From Neolewinella persica DSM 23188 (GTDB taxonomy: Bacteria; Bacteroidota; Bacteroidia; Chitinophagales; Saprospiraceae): a stretch of DNA of 64,000 nucleotides. Under the pieces are notes generated by a model that saw nothing but the letters and a program-made list of their open reading frames with translations, did no database searches and was not told where the DNA came from. The DNA lies in contig NZ_KB890414.1 of the NCBI RefSeq assembly GCF_000373105.1, positions 220,568 to 284,567 of the forward strand. Direction: 5' to 3'. A program made the position numbers and the translations under genes. Positions 1-7,595 of this stretch are shown here, one piece after another (the first letter of the stretch is position 1; each line of letters starts with the position of its first letter).

Positions 1-143
1 AAACCATTAAGGGCACTCAGGCATTAAGAATTTTCCTCGGAGTCGCTACTGGGGAAAGGAGGAACCACTAAGGTATTAAGGGCACTGAGAAGCTACACTA
101 AGGAAGAGCAGGCAAAACCACTAAGGCATTAAGGGCACTGAGG
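1..143. repeat. 27-bp intergenic direct repeats
   Basis: Two near-identical 27-bp units lie at 63-89 and 116-142; each reads AACCACTAAGG, then YATTAAGG, then GCACTGAG. A shortened copy (AAACCATTAAGGGCACTCAGG type) opens the window at 1-21, and a fragment (ACTAAGGAAGAG) lies near 96. The unit itself is made of a decaying 8-9-bp word (CACTAAGG / CATTAAGG / GCACTGAGG). No ORF of quality covers the segment. Similar word-like repeats appear in intergenic DNA of other Bacteroidota; the function is unknown. Confidence 0.75.
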
Positions 144-202
144 ACTTCCCATGGAAATGCCACGAGCGAAGCGAGCATCTACTGGCGGCAGCCCAATCAA
201 AC

Positions 203-236
203 ATCAGATATCCCATATCAAGTATCTCATATCTAC
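203..236. repeat. degenerate ATATC-word repeat
   Basis: The stretch reads as repeated words around ATATC (CAGATATCCC, CATATCAAG, TATCTCATATC) directly behind the stop codon of the minus-strand hydrolase gene. It is another member of the short, locus-specific word repeats that sit at gene ends in this window. No terminator T-run is visible. Confidence 0.5.
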
Positions 237-1858
237 CGAGCAAAGCGCATATTCAATACCCGGTGCCATCGATCAAGTGCCACTACCTTATAATCGTACT
301 TGACCACAGGGTCCGCGGCCGCGTCGTAATAATGCAGGCGGTGGCAGCCCTGGCCATAAGGCGTTCGGTGTAAAAGGGTCATTGGCGTGGATTTACTCGC
401 CCGGTAAATGGCAAAGTAATGTGGCAATTCGGATTTAGGTACGGTCTTGTCTACATCCCATACCACCAACATACCCTTAGCCGTTTTTTTAGGCTTGTAA
501 ACCTTTACTTTCATTGTTCTTACCTCTTGCGGAGCAATACGCACGGGCAGCAATGCGGGCGTAGGATAAACATCCGCCATCCGCTCCGCAAGACCAGCTG
601 GATTCAGCAAGATAGATTTGGTACTGAAATATACGCTTCCTTTCAGGGCGGGCAATTGATGGTTGTATTCAACCTGCCGGGGCAATTCTTCCAGGGTATT
701 CCAGGCTTCGTCGTCATTATTACCCACTTTGTAGGCAGCGTGACCGGCGTAGAGGGCAATGTTCTTTGGGGTGTTGGCGGCCCACCAATTGGCAAGGGTG
801 CGGTAACCGGCAGGAGCATACTCCATACTCCAGTACAGTTGCGGCAGCAGGTAATCAACCGTACCGGCGCGGGCCCAGGCCAGGGCGTCGCCATACAGGT
901 CATCGTAGCTGCTTACCGAAGCCCGGGTGGCGGATCCCATGACCGGATCCTGGGCCAGGTTCCGCCAAACGCCAAAGGGGCTGATACCGAATTGCACCCA
1001 CGGCTTCGCCGCTTTAATGCGTCGCTGGGTTTCGGCTACGAAGGTGTTTACGTTGCCACGCCGCCAGTCACTAAGTCGTTGACTGCCACCGTAGCGTCGA
1101 AAAGTTTCCTCATCGGGGAAGGGCACTCCTGCTTTGGGGTAAGGGTAGAAATAATCATCGAAGTGAACACCGTCCAGGTCGTAGTTGGCGACCAGCTCAT
1201 CGATTACTTCGCCAAGATGTGTACGAACTTCAGGTAAGCCTGGATCAAGGTACCGGCGGCCGGCGTAGGATCTGATCCAGTCGGGGTGTTGGTGGTACAA
1301 ATGGTCTGGGGCAAAGTTCAGGCTGTCCAGCGTCATCGCCACCCGGTAGGGGTTTACCCATGCGTGCAGCTCGACTCCCTGAGCGTGGGCCGTTTTTATC
1401 ATGTAGGCCAGTGGGTCAAAACCGCTGACGGGAGCCTTGCCCTGCACGCCCGTCAGCCATTCAGACCAGGGTGCGTATTGGCTCGGGTAGATCGCATCGC
1501 CTGCCGGTCGGACCTGCACAAATATGGTGTTGAGGCCAGCCTGACGAAGACGGTACAACTGGCTTTTAAAGTCGGCCTGGAGGGTCGAAGCATTGACCGT
1601 CGGGTTCTGAGGGTAATCGATGTTCAGCACCGTAGCCATCCAAACGCCACGGAGCTCACGGTCTGCGGACTGGGCCAATAACAGAGGTGAAAAGGAGCAA
1701 AGGAAAAAGGGCAGCACTAATAAGAGCTTAAGAGAAAGCAGAGCCGATTCTTTCCGCCCTTTTCCTCTTCCTACTACCCTGAAGGCGCTGCCGCAGGTAC
1801 AAAGTGAGTTAAAACGAAGCAAAAAAGGGGCAACGTTGGAGGTTGAAATGTCTTCCAT
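233..1858 (-). CDS. Secreted GHL10/DUF187-type glycoside hydrolase-like protein
   Basis: This is a family-10-like glycosylhydrolase (GHL10, formerly DUF187; COG1649/YngK type), predicted to act on polysaccharide in the envelope or outside the cell. The catalytic barrel begins with ELRGVWMATVLNIDYP and contains the family signatures FVQVRPAGDAIYPS, HAWVNPYR, LDGVHFDDYFYPYP and GISPFGVWRN. A hydrophobic signal segment ending LLLAQ precedes it. The C-terminal ~100 residues look like a fibronectin-III-type domain; I see no T9SS sorting domain. The start is uncertain: the ATG at 1858 leaves about 40 residues before the hydrophobic core, and the codons in between overlap a copy of the dispersed motif (1784-1830). 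A TTG at 1927 would make it longer still. Confidence 0.85.
   Translation of the reverse strand: MEDISTSNVAPFLLRFNSLCTCGSAFRVVGRGKGRKESALLSLKLLLVLPFFLCSFSPLLLAQSADRELRGVWMATVLNIDYPQNPTVNASTLQADFKSQLYRLRQAGLNTIFVQVRPAGDAIYPSQYAPWSEWLTGVQGKAPVSGFDPLAYMIKTAHAQGVELHAWVNPYRVAMTLDSLNFAPDHLYHQHPDWIRSYAGRRYLDPGLPEVRTHLGEVIDELVANYDLDGVHFDDYFYPYPKAGVPFPDEETFRRYGGSQRLSDWRRGNVNTFVAETQRRIKAAKPWVQFGISPFGVWRNLAQDPVMGSATRASVSSYDDLYGDALAWARAGTVDYLLPQLYWSMEYAPAGYRTLANWWAANTPKNIALYAGHAAYKVGNNDDEAWNTLEELPRQVEYNHQLPALKGSVYFSTKSILLNPAGLAERMADVYPTPALLPVRIAPQEVRTMKVKVYKPKKTAKGMLVVWDVDKTVPKSELPHYFAIYRASKSTPMTLLHRTPYGQGCHRLHYYDAAADPVVKYDYKVVALDRWHRVLNMRFAR
1784..1830 (-). repeat. dispersed motif, copy 1
   Basis: Read on the minus strand: TTTGTACCTGCG, then GCAGCGCC, preceded by TTTTGCTTCGTTTTAA. 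This is a diverged copy of the motif described in the findings. It lies in the 5' part of the hydrolase ORF and would encode the odd stretch SLCTCGSA. Confidence 0.6.
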
Positions 1859-2040
1859 CCCACCAAGTACCGATAAATCTTTGACATCTCGAAGAAAGTG
1901 ATTCCTCCAAGACAGTTGGGCTGACAATGATTAGTTAGTTTTGGCACCCAATATCGGCTCATATTACGCGATTGGCCTACTCGCAAATATTGAAGCCGCA
2001 ACCTACTTTAATCACATTCATCGTTCAAGACTAGTTTTAC

Positions 2041-5000
2041 ATGAAAATATTTTTTACTAATTTCTTACTCCTGTTACTACTAGGAGCAACCGCGGGCATC
2101 TGTGCCCAAGACAGTGGCAAGCTAGCCATTGATTACCTCCAAAAAGAGTATGCCGTTTTCGGTCTCGAGGCTAGCGACGTGACGGACATAAAGATCACCG
2201 ACAACTACCCCAGCCCCAACGGCACCCGCCACATATATGTGGCGCAGCGCCTGCACGGCTTGCCGATTATCAATGCTGCCGCATCCTTGCACTTCCGGGG
2301 TGACCGGCTGGTGCACCGCACCAGCGACCTGGCCACTAACCTGGCCTCCGTTCTCCCCACTGCACCTGCGTTCAGCGCCCAAACTGCTGCCGGAAAAGCC
2401 GTCAACGAAGTTACTTCAGCCTTCGGCGTCCCCGTCGCCATCGGCACCGACGAGCTTGGCCAGCAGCTCTTCTCCTGGGAAGAAGTGAGCCCCGAGGCCA
2501 TTAAAGTCAGCAGTGGCTGGTACGTCACCGAAGCCGGGCTCCGCCTGGTGTACCGTGTCCTCATCGACCAGCACGCTGCCCATTCCGACTACTGGGACGT
2601 AATTATTGACGCCGTAGATGGTCGCATCATCGACCAGGACAATATGGTACTTAAGTGTAGCTTCGGTACCCCCAACCGCCATCAGCACGATTTTGCCAAC
2701 GGCTGCAAAAGTGATGTTAATGAGCAAATGCCCGTAAGCGAGCAATTGCTGGAAAAAGCCTTTACCGCTCCTGCCGCCATGGCCGAAGAAAGCCGCTACC
2801 ACGTTTTTCCCTTCGGTGTCGAATCGCCCATTCACGGAGAGCGTACCATGGAGGTCAGCCCCGCACACCCAATTGCTTCCCCCTTCGGCTGGCATGACAC
2901 CAACGGCATCGAAGGCGCAGAGTACACGACTACCCGTGGCAACAACACCTGGTCTTACCCCGATCGGGATGGCGACAATAATGTAGAAACTGACGTGGTC
3001 GCAGAAGGCGGTGATTCGCTGGTCTTCGATTTCTTCTACGCACCGGGAGCCGATCCCGACACCCTGCTCCAAGCAGCCATGGCACAAACGTTTTACACCA
3101 CCAACAAAATGCACGACTGGCTCTACGTGGCTGGTTTTGACGAAGCTGCCGGCAACTTTCAACGGAAGAACTACACGGATGAAGGTGAGGACAGAGACGA
3201 AGTCCTAGTTGAAGCACAGGACGGTTCCAGAGTTAACAACGCGACCTTCTCTACCCCCGCAGACGGAGGTAGCGGAAGAATGCAAATGTTCCTCTGGACC
3301 AGTAATGGCGATGGCAGTGCTATGCAGGTTACTGCCCCGGAATCTATTTCGGGCCGTTACGCTACCGGCCTAGCTGGCTTTGGTCCTGCTATTGACGAAA
3401 CGCCCCTTACCGGACAGGTGGCGATCTCAGATCCGGCCGACGGCTGTACTGAAGTAACTAATGACCTGACCGGCCAGATAGCCCTCGTTACCCGTGGCGG
3501 ATGTAACTTCTCCCTGAAGGTGTTCAACGCACAAGAAGCTGGCGCCATCGCCGCCATCATCTGTAATGATGCCATGGCAGGTGCTGCCGACGGCAGGGGT
3601 GGTCTCATCGGAATGAGTGACGGTGACCCCGCGCTCGACAAGCGTATCCCCAGCGTGTTCATCACTTTCGAAGCCTGCGTGGAGCTGCGCAACCGTGTAG
3701 TGGCTGGCGACAGCGTCTCCGTTACCTTTCAGAACGAGCCACCACCCCCCGTTGACGGTGATTTCGACAACGGTATCGTAAAGCACGAAATGGGACACGG
3801 TGTATCCAATCGTCTCGTCGGCGGACCAAATACCAACAGCTGCCTTAATAACGACGAGCAAATGGGCGAGGGCTGGTCTGATTTCTTCACCGTAGCCGCT
3901 ACCCCATTGACGAATGTACCAAATCCTGATGGTTCAGAAGCTCGTGGCACCGGTAACTACGTCCTCCAAAATTCCTTCGACGGTCGAGGCATCCGCAACT
4001 TCCCTTACTCAACGGATATGTCGATCAACCCCCAGACCTATGACGACATCATCAACGCCTTCTTAGCTCCTGATCCCGACGATGGCAGCCCCAGGCCCAG
4101 CGTTCACGCCTTGGGAGAAATCTGGAACACCATGCTCTGGGACCTTTACTGGGCCCTGAGCAACCGGGACGGATTAGACGAAGACCTCATCGACGGTACC
4201 GGAGGTAACAACCTTGCCGTGCAGCTGGTCATCGAAGGAATGAAAAGAACCAAGTGCCGCCCTGGTTTAGTGGACGGCCGCGACGGCATCCTCGCTGCCG
4301 ACTTTGATCTGTATGATGGCGCCAATTCCTGCCTGATTTGGGAAGTCTTCGCCCGCCGGGGACTGGGCTTCTCTGCCAGCCAGGGCAGTGGCTCCAATGA
4401 CCGGACTGACGGACGAGAAGCTTTTGACATCTCTCCCGCTTGTTTCGGTGGTGTTCAATTAACTAAAACTGCCGACGTCAGCACCATCAATGCTGGCGAA
4501 GGGGTCACTTTCACCCTCAAAGCCACCAGCTACCGCGAGGAGGCTACGGATAAGATACTGATTACCGACATCATCCCCGACGGGATGACGCTCGAGGAAA
4601 ACTCTATCCGAGGAATCGAAAACTGGACCATCGATGGACAAACGCTCACGTTTGACCTCGGCACCATGGACTTCGAAGACGAAGAAACCATTCTCTATTC
4701 TGTATCCACCGACCCCACATTAGGCTCTGACCAGACCTACTTCGATGGCGCTGAAGCCGGAGATAATGACTGGGACATCCTTAGCCTCAATGTCTTCGAT
4801 CCGGATAACCCCATCACTGATATCTTTTGGGAAGTAACGGATACGACCCCGTATACTGGCGAATTCAGCTGGTACGTCGTCAACGCGGGAACTGCTCAGG
4901 ACCAGGTGCTACAAACTACTGAAGCCTTACCCATCACTGGTGATAACCCGGGACTCCGGTTCTTTACCAAGTACGAGACCGAGATTCGCTGGGACGCAGG

Positions 5001-5649
5001 CCTCGTTGAGGTCAGTACCGATGGCAACAACTGGGACCGGGTAGACGATAAGCTCGTAAGGGGCCGCTACCGGGGAGAGGTGAACCGGAACGGCTCCGCC
5101 GCACTTTTGGGCACGAACTCCTTCTGGGGCGATAGCGACGGCTTCCAGGAGATCATCGTTGACCTTGCAGACTATGCCGGACAAGACCTCTTTATCCGCT
5201 GGCGCTTCATTTCTGACCAGTCCGCAAGAGGCCGTGGCTGGTGGGTCGACGACATCGAAATCCTCGACATGGTCAACTATGACGGCACCGCTACCCTCAC
5301 CTCCGACGCCGGAGATAACTGGCCCGCCAATGTGGACAACTATGGCGTCCTAGCGGTAGGTGGTACCATCGACAATACGAATGATCCTGTCCTAGGGCAG
5401 ACGGACGTCCGGGTTTACCCGAATCCCGCAGATCAGTTCGTTACGGTCAACATCACTACTGAACGGGCGGGCGACGCCAACCTACAGTTGCTGAGTATCG
5501 ACGGCCGTGTGCTGCATAACACTAAACTGAACCTGATCGCGGGCGGTGGCCGCACGACCATTAATACCGCTACACTACCTGCAGGTATCTACGTAGTGCG
5601 GGTTACTGGTGCCGACCGGATCAGCACTACTAAAATCACGATCAATTAA
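2041..5649 (+). CDS. Secreted M36 (fungalysin) metallopeptidase with PA domain and T9SS sorting domain
   Basis: Extracellular zinc endopeptidase of family M36. Order of parts: signal peptide (residues 1-22, ending CAQ), FTP/PepSY-type propeptide (about 25-200), M36 catalytic region, a protease-associated (PA) domain inserted at about 440-565 (LVTRGGCNFSLK), and the zinc motif HEMGH at about 582-586 with the downstream EGWSD glutamate near 610. A DUF11-like beta domain starts near 804, then a MAM-like beta-sandwich, and a type A T9SS sorting domain begins near 1118 (VRVYPNPADQFV). Length (1202 aa) fits T9SS-exported M36 enzymes. The ATG at 2041 directly precedes the signal peptide. The gene is followed by a 91-bp element and a terminator. 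Confidence 0.95.
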   Translation: MKIFFTNFLLLLLLGATAGICAQDSGKLAIDYLQKEYAVFGLEASDVTDIKITDNYPSPNGTRHIYVAQRLHGLPIINAAASLHFRGDRLVHRTSDLATNLASVLPTAPAFSAQTAAGKAVNEVTSAFGVPVAIGTDELGQQLFSWEEVSPEAIKVSSGWYVTEAGLRLVYRVLIDQHAAHSDYWDVIIDAVDGRIIDQDNMVLKCSFGTPNRHQHDFANGCKSDVNEQMPVSEQLLEKAFTAPAAMAEESRYHVFPFGVESPIHGERTMEVSPAHPIASPFGWHDTNGIEGAEYTTTRGNNTWSYPDRDGDNNVETDVVAEGGDSLVFDFFYAPGADPDTLLQAAMAQTFYTTNKMHDWLYVAGFDEAAGNFQRKNYTDEGEDRDEVLVEAQDGSRVNNATFSTPADGGSGRMQMFLWTSNGDGSAMQVTAPESISGRYATGLAGFGPAIDETPLTGQVAISDPADGCTEVTNDLTGQIALVTRGGCNFSLKVFNAQEAGAIAAIICNDAMAGAADGRGGLIGMSDGDPALDKRIPSVFITFEACVELRNRVVAGDSVSVTFQNEPPPPVDGDFDNGIVKHEMGHGVSNRLVGGPNTNSCLNNDEQMGEGWSDFFTVAATPLTNVPNPDGSEARGTGNYVLQNSFDGRGIRNFPYSTDMSINPQTYDDIINAFLAPDPDDGSPRPSVHALGEIWNTMLWDLYWALSNRDGLDEDLIDGTGGNNLAVQLVIEGMKRTKCRPGLVDGRDGILAADFDLYDGANSCLIWEVFARRGLGFSASQGSGSNDRTDGREAFDISPACFGGVQLTKTADVSTINAGEGVTFTLKATSYREEATDKILITDIIPDGMTLEENSIRGIENWTIDGQTLTFDLGTMDFEDEETILYSVSTDPTLGSDQTYFDGAEAGDNDWDILSLNVFDPDNPITDIFWEVTDTTPYTGEFSWYVVNAGTAQDQVLQTTEALPITGDNPGLRFFTKYETEIRWDAGLVEVSTDGNNWDRVDDKLVRGRYRGEVNRNGSAALLGTNSFWGDSDGFQEIIVDLADYAGQDLFIRWRFISDQSARGRGWWVDDIEILDMVNYDGTATLTSDAGDNWPANVDNYGVLAVGGTIDNTNDPVLGQTDVRVYPNPADQFVTVNITTERAGDANLQLLSIDGRVLHNTKLNLIAGGGRTTINTATLPAGIYVVRVTGADRISTTKITIN
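2361..2383 (+). repeat. dispersed motif, copy 2 (coding, weak)
   Basis: TGCACCTGCG followed by TTCAGCGCCCAAA lies inside the propeptide of the M36 gene (encoding APAFSAQ). It has one extra base relative to the consensus, so it may be chance similarity. Confidence 0.35.
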
Positions 5650-5661
5650 TGACCTTATACA

Positions 5662-5752
5662 CCCAAACCGTAAAGGTTTAGGATTCAGTTGACTTGCGGT
5701 TGGTAGTGTTCACAGGCGCTCAGCGCCATGGAATATCCCAAACTACTTCGTG
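5662..5752 (+). repeat. 91-bp dispersed element, copy A
   Basis: One of three 91-bp copies (others at 32980-33070 on the minus strand and 42698-42788). It starts 12 bp after the M36 stop codon, in the same orientation. It contains a hairpin (CCAAACC-GTAAA-GGTTTAG), the invariant block CAGTTGACTTG, a second hairpin (GGCGC-TCA-GCGCC) and an end block ACTACTTCGTG. A terminator follows 25 nt later, so it would be part of the 3' UTR of the M36 mRNA. Confidence 0.85.
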
Positions 5753-5776
5753 ATCAGTATATATAGGTCTGAGAAT

Positions 5777-5818
5777 AGCGGTACAATGGACGAAGGTTCG
5801 TTGTACCGCTTTTCTTTT
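5777..5818 (+). terminator. Rho-independent terminator after the M36 gene
   Basis: Perfect 10-bp stem AGCGGTACAA / TTGTACCGCT (5777-5786 and 5801-5810) with a 14-nt loop, followed by TTTCTTTT. Confidence 0.9.
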
Positions 5819-5860
5819 GGGCGGGGGCGCAGGTGCAGGGGGAAGTATTGGAGCAAGGTG
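5819..5860 (-). repeat. dispersed motif, copy 3
   Basis: On the minus strand: CCTTGCTCC, then about 14 nt, CTGCACCTGCG, CCCCCGCCC, then AAAAG. It lies between two convergent genes, so it cannot be a promoter for either one. The rest of the gap (5861-5967) holds only weak hairpin-forming sequence and no gene. Confidence 0.7.
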
Positions 5861-5967
5861 GGTCATGCAGGAAGCCACCTCCGGTAGTGAGACGACGTTA
5901 CGTTACCGAAGGCAAGCGCTTCCGCTCGGGCGCGGAGCTCCTTTCGTCCAACAATCCCTAGACCAAA

Positions 5968-7395
5968 TTACCGTTCCCCCAACCGTTCCAGCAACCACTT
6001 CTTCTCCGTCAACGGACTGGTATCTTCTACTCTTGCTTTCAATTCAGCGAGCTTTTTCTTGTCGCCCGGTGCGATGCGGCTGAGTTGGCGGACGTACCGC
6101 ACGATATTACCGAAGTTGTCTTTGTGCAGATCGGAGAGTTGTTTCCGACGCAGGTAGGTCGTCATGCTGTCCAGCTGACTGTCCATAGCATCGAACTCAT
6201 CGAGTTCGTAGTATATCTTAAGGAGCAGGGTCTTTGCCATGATATTGTAGACGGGGTGCTTGAAGTCCACCTGAACAAGCAAGGGCATTGACATATCATA
6301 GTCTTTTTGCTCGTAGGCCAGGCGGGCGCGGGCGAAGCGTTCTGTATTGTCCCGTACGTCTTCTTCCAGTAAGTGGGTTTGCTGCTCAATAAATTGTTGG
6401 GCCCAATCGTACTCCTGTAGCCGCAACACGATGGTGATCACGTTGAGGTAGGTAGCCCGGGTAAGCAGACCATTTTGCGTAATGACCTCTTCAGCGAAGC
6501 CAAGCTTGTACCATTCGAAGGATTCCCGAATGTAGGGTTCCCGGCCCTGGTTCATGTTGGAAATGCAAAGGTTAATCGCCATCAGGATGACGTACCGCAA
6601 ATCGATTCGGCTCAACAGATGCCCATCATTTTCCACGGCATCGCGTAGCAGGCTTATGGTAGCCCCGGAAGCATCATCGGCTACCAGCCCCCGGTAACCA
6701 TAATAATGGATAGCTAAAACGGGGTATTGGTCAAGGTCCAGCCGTTCAACGTAGCCTACTACTTCTTCCAGAAATTTCACGTCGAATTCCGTTTTGTACA
6801 AGCGCTGCTGGTAGAGCATATTCCAGCTTGCTTTCAGTTTTTCGATCAGGTAGGCATGATCCAGCGTATCTGCAATTTCCTGAAATCGGGGCTTGTCCCT
6901 TAACTGGTAGTAGATCCGGTGTTCATCTCTTTCTAATTCAAGCAGGTACTGGTTTCGCAGGTGATGCTCATTTTTAATGTTTACTTTATCCAGCAACTGC
7001 CCTGCTTTCTTCAAACTTCGGGCTGCAACGTCCGCAATATTCCTTTTCCGCAACTCCGAGGTCAGTGCCAGCTGTTGGTTAATCGGTTCACGGCACCAGT
7101 GTTCATAAGCCAGAAAAGCCTCTGTTGCCTTTAGCGCCCAGTGAAAAGTTTGTCGTAGACGCGCGTCATCGAAGGGTTCCTGAGGAAAAATCCGGCTCCA
7201 TATGCGCATTTTTGACAATGAGGACGTTTTATATAAGCGGTCTTCTCCACCGGTTAGATAGGCATGGAGTGCCCGCACATCGTCACGTTGATTATGGATC
7301 GGGCTATCCAGCCATTTCCCCAACCGTCGGCCATCTGGCTTGTCAAGTGACTGGTATAAAGAAATAAGGGGATTTTTTTCAACGGTATTGTGCAT
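5968..7395 (-). CDS. Hypothetical helical protein, 475 aa
   Basis: I do not recognise this protein. It has no signal peptide or membrane segment, so it is probably cytoplasmic. The sequence is almost entirely alpha-helical, with repeated patterns of paired helices rich in Leu, Tyr and Arg (for example LLRDAVENDGHLLSRIDLRY), which suggests TPR-like superhelical repeats. The C-terminus is charged. The ATG at 7395 fits a promoter box TAAATTTG at 7406-7413 on the minus strand. It lies alone between the M36 gene (convergent) and a divergent T9SS protein gene, so the context gives no clue to function. It is probably a lineage-restricted Bacteroidota protein. Confidence 0.8.
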   Translation of the reverse strand: MHNTVEKNPLISLYQSLDKPDGRRLGKWLDSPIHNQRDDVRALHAYLTGGEDRLYKTSSLSKMRIWSRIFPQEPFDDARLRQTFHWALKATEAFLAYEHWCREPINQQLALTSELRKRNIADVAARSLKKAGQLLDKVNIKNEHHLRNQYLLELERDEHRIYYQLRDKPRFQEIADTLDHAYLIEKLKASWNMLYQQRLYKTEFDVKFLEEVVGYVERLDLDQYPVLAIHYYGYRGLVADDASGATISLLRDAVENDGHLLSRIDLRYVILMAINLCISNMNQGREPYIRESFEWYKLGFAEEVITQNGLLTRATYLNVITIVLRLQEYDWAQQFIEQQTHLLEEDVRDNTERFARARLAYEQKDYDMSMPLLVQVDFKHPVYNIMAKTLLLKIYYELDEFDAMDSQLDSMTTYLRRKQLSDLHKDNFGNIVRYVRQLSRIAPGDKKKLAELKARVEDTSPLTEKKWLLERLGER

Positions 7396-7405
7396 ACTTT
7401 TTCAA

Positions 7406-7413
7406 CAAATTTA
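7406..7413 (-). promoter_or_regulatory. Predicted -7 box of the 475-aa protein gene
   Basis: TAAATTTG on the minus strand matches the Bacteroidota -7 consensus TAnnTTTG and lies 10 nt before the ATG at 7395. No clear -33 TTTG at the usual distance. Confidence 0.5.
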
Positions 7414-7595
7414 CGCTCACAAAAAATCGTAAAACCCTAGTAAAATAAGAGCTTTAACCCTAAAAGTAGCTTTCTATGTCTAAAGTAAAACTACACTTTT
7501 TTTTCAACAAAGCCAGCTTTGTGTTTTTTGCCTGGGGTCGAACTGCCCCCATATTTGCATTGCAATCAACGGATAGCGACCTCCAAACACAAACA

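Noticed and set aside
1-143. CRISPR array
   Set aside because: Only two full units, no uniform spacers, the repeat is itself low complexity, and no cas gene is present.
419-1237. 272-codon plus-strand ORF
   Set aside because: It is antisense to the GHL10 hydrolase, which has strong family motifs; no start context or domain supports it.
5817-6083. 88-codon ORF between the M36 gene and the 475-aa gene
   Set aside because: It starts in a terminator T-run, contains a dispersed motif copy and overlaps the end of the convergent gene.
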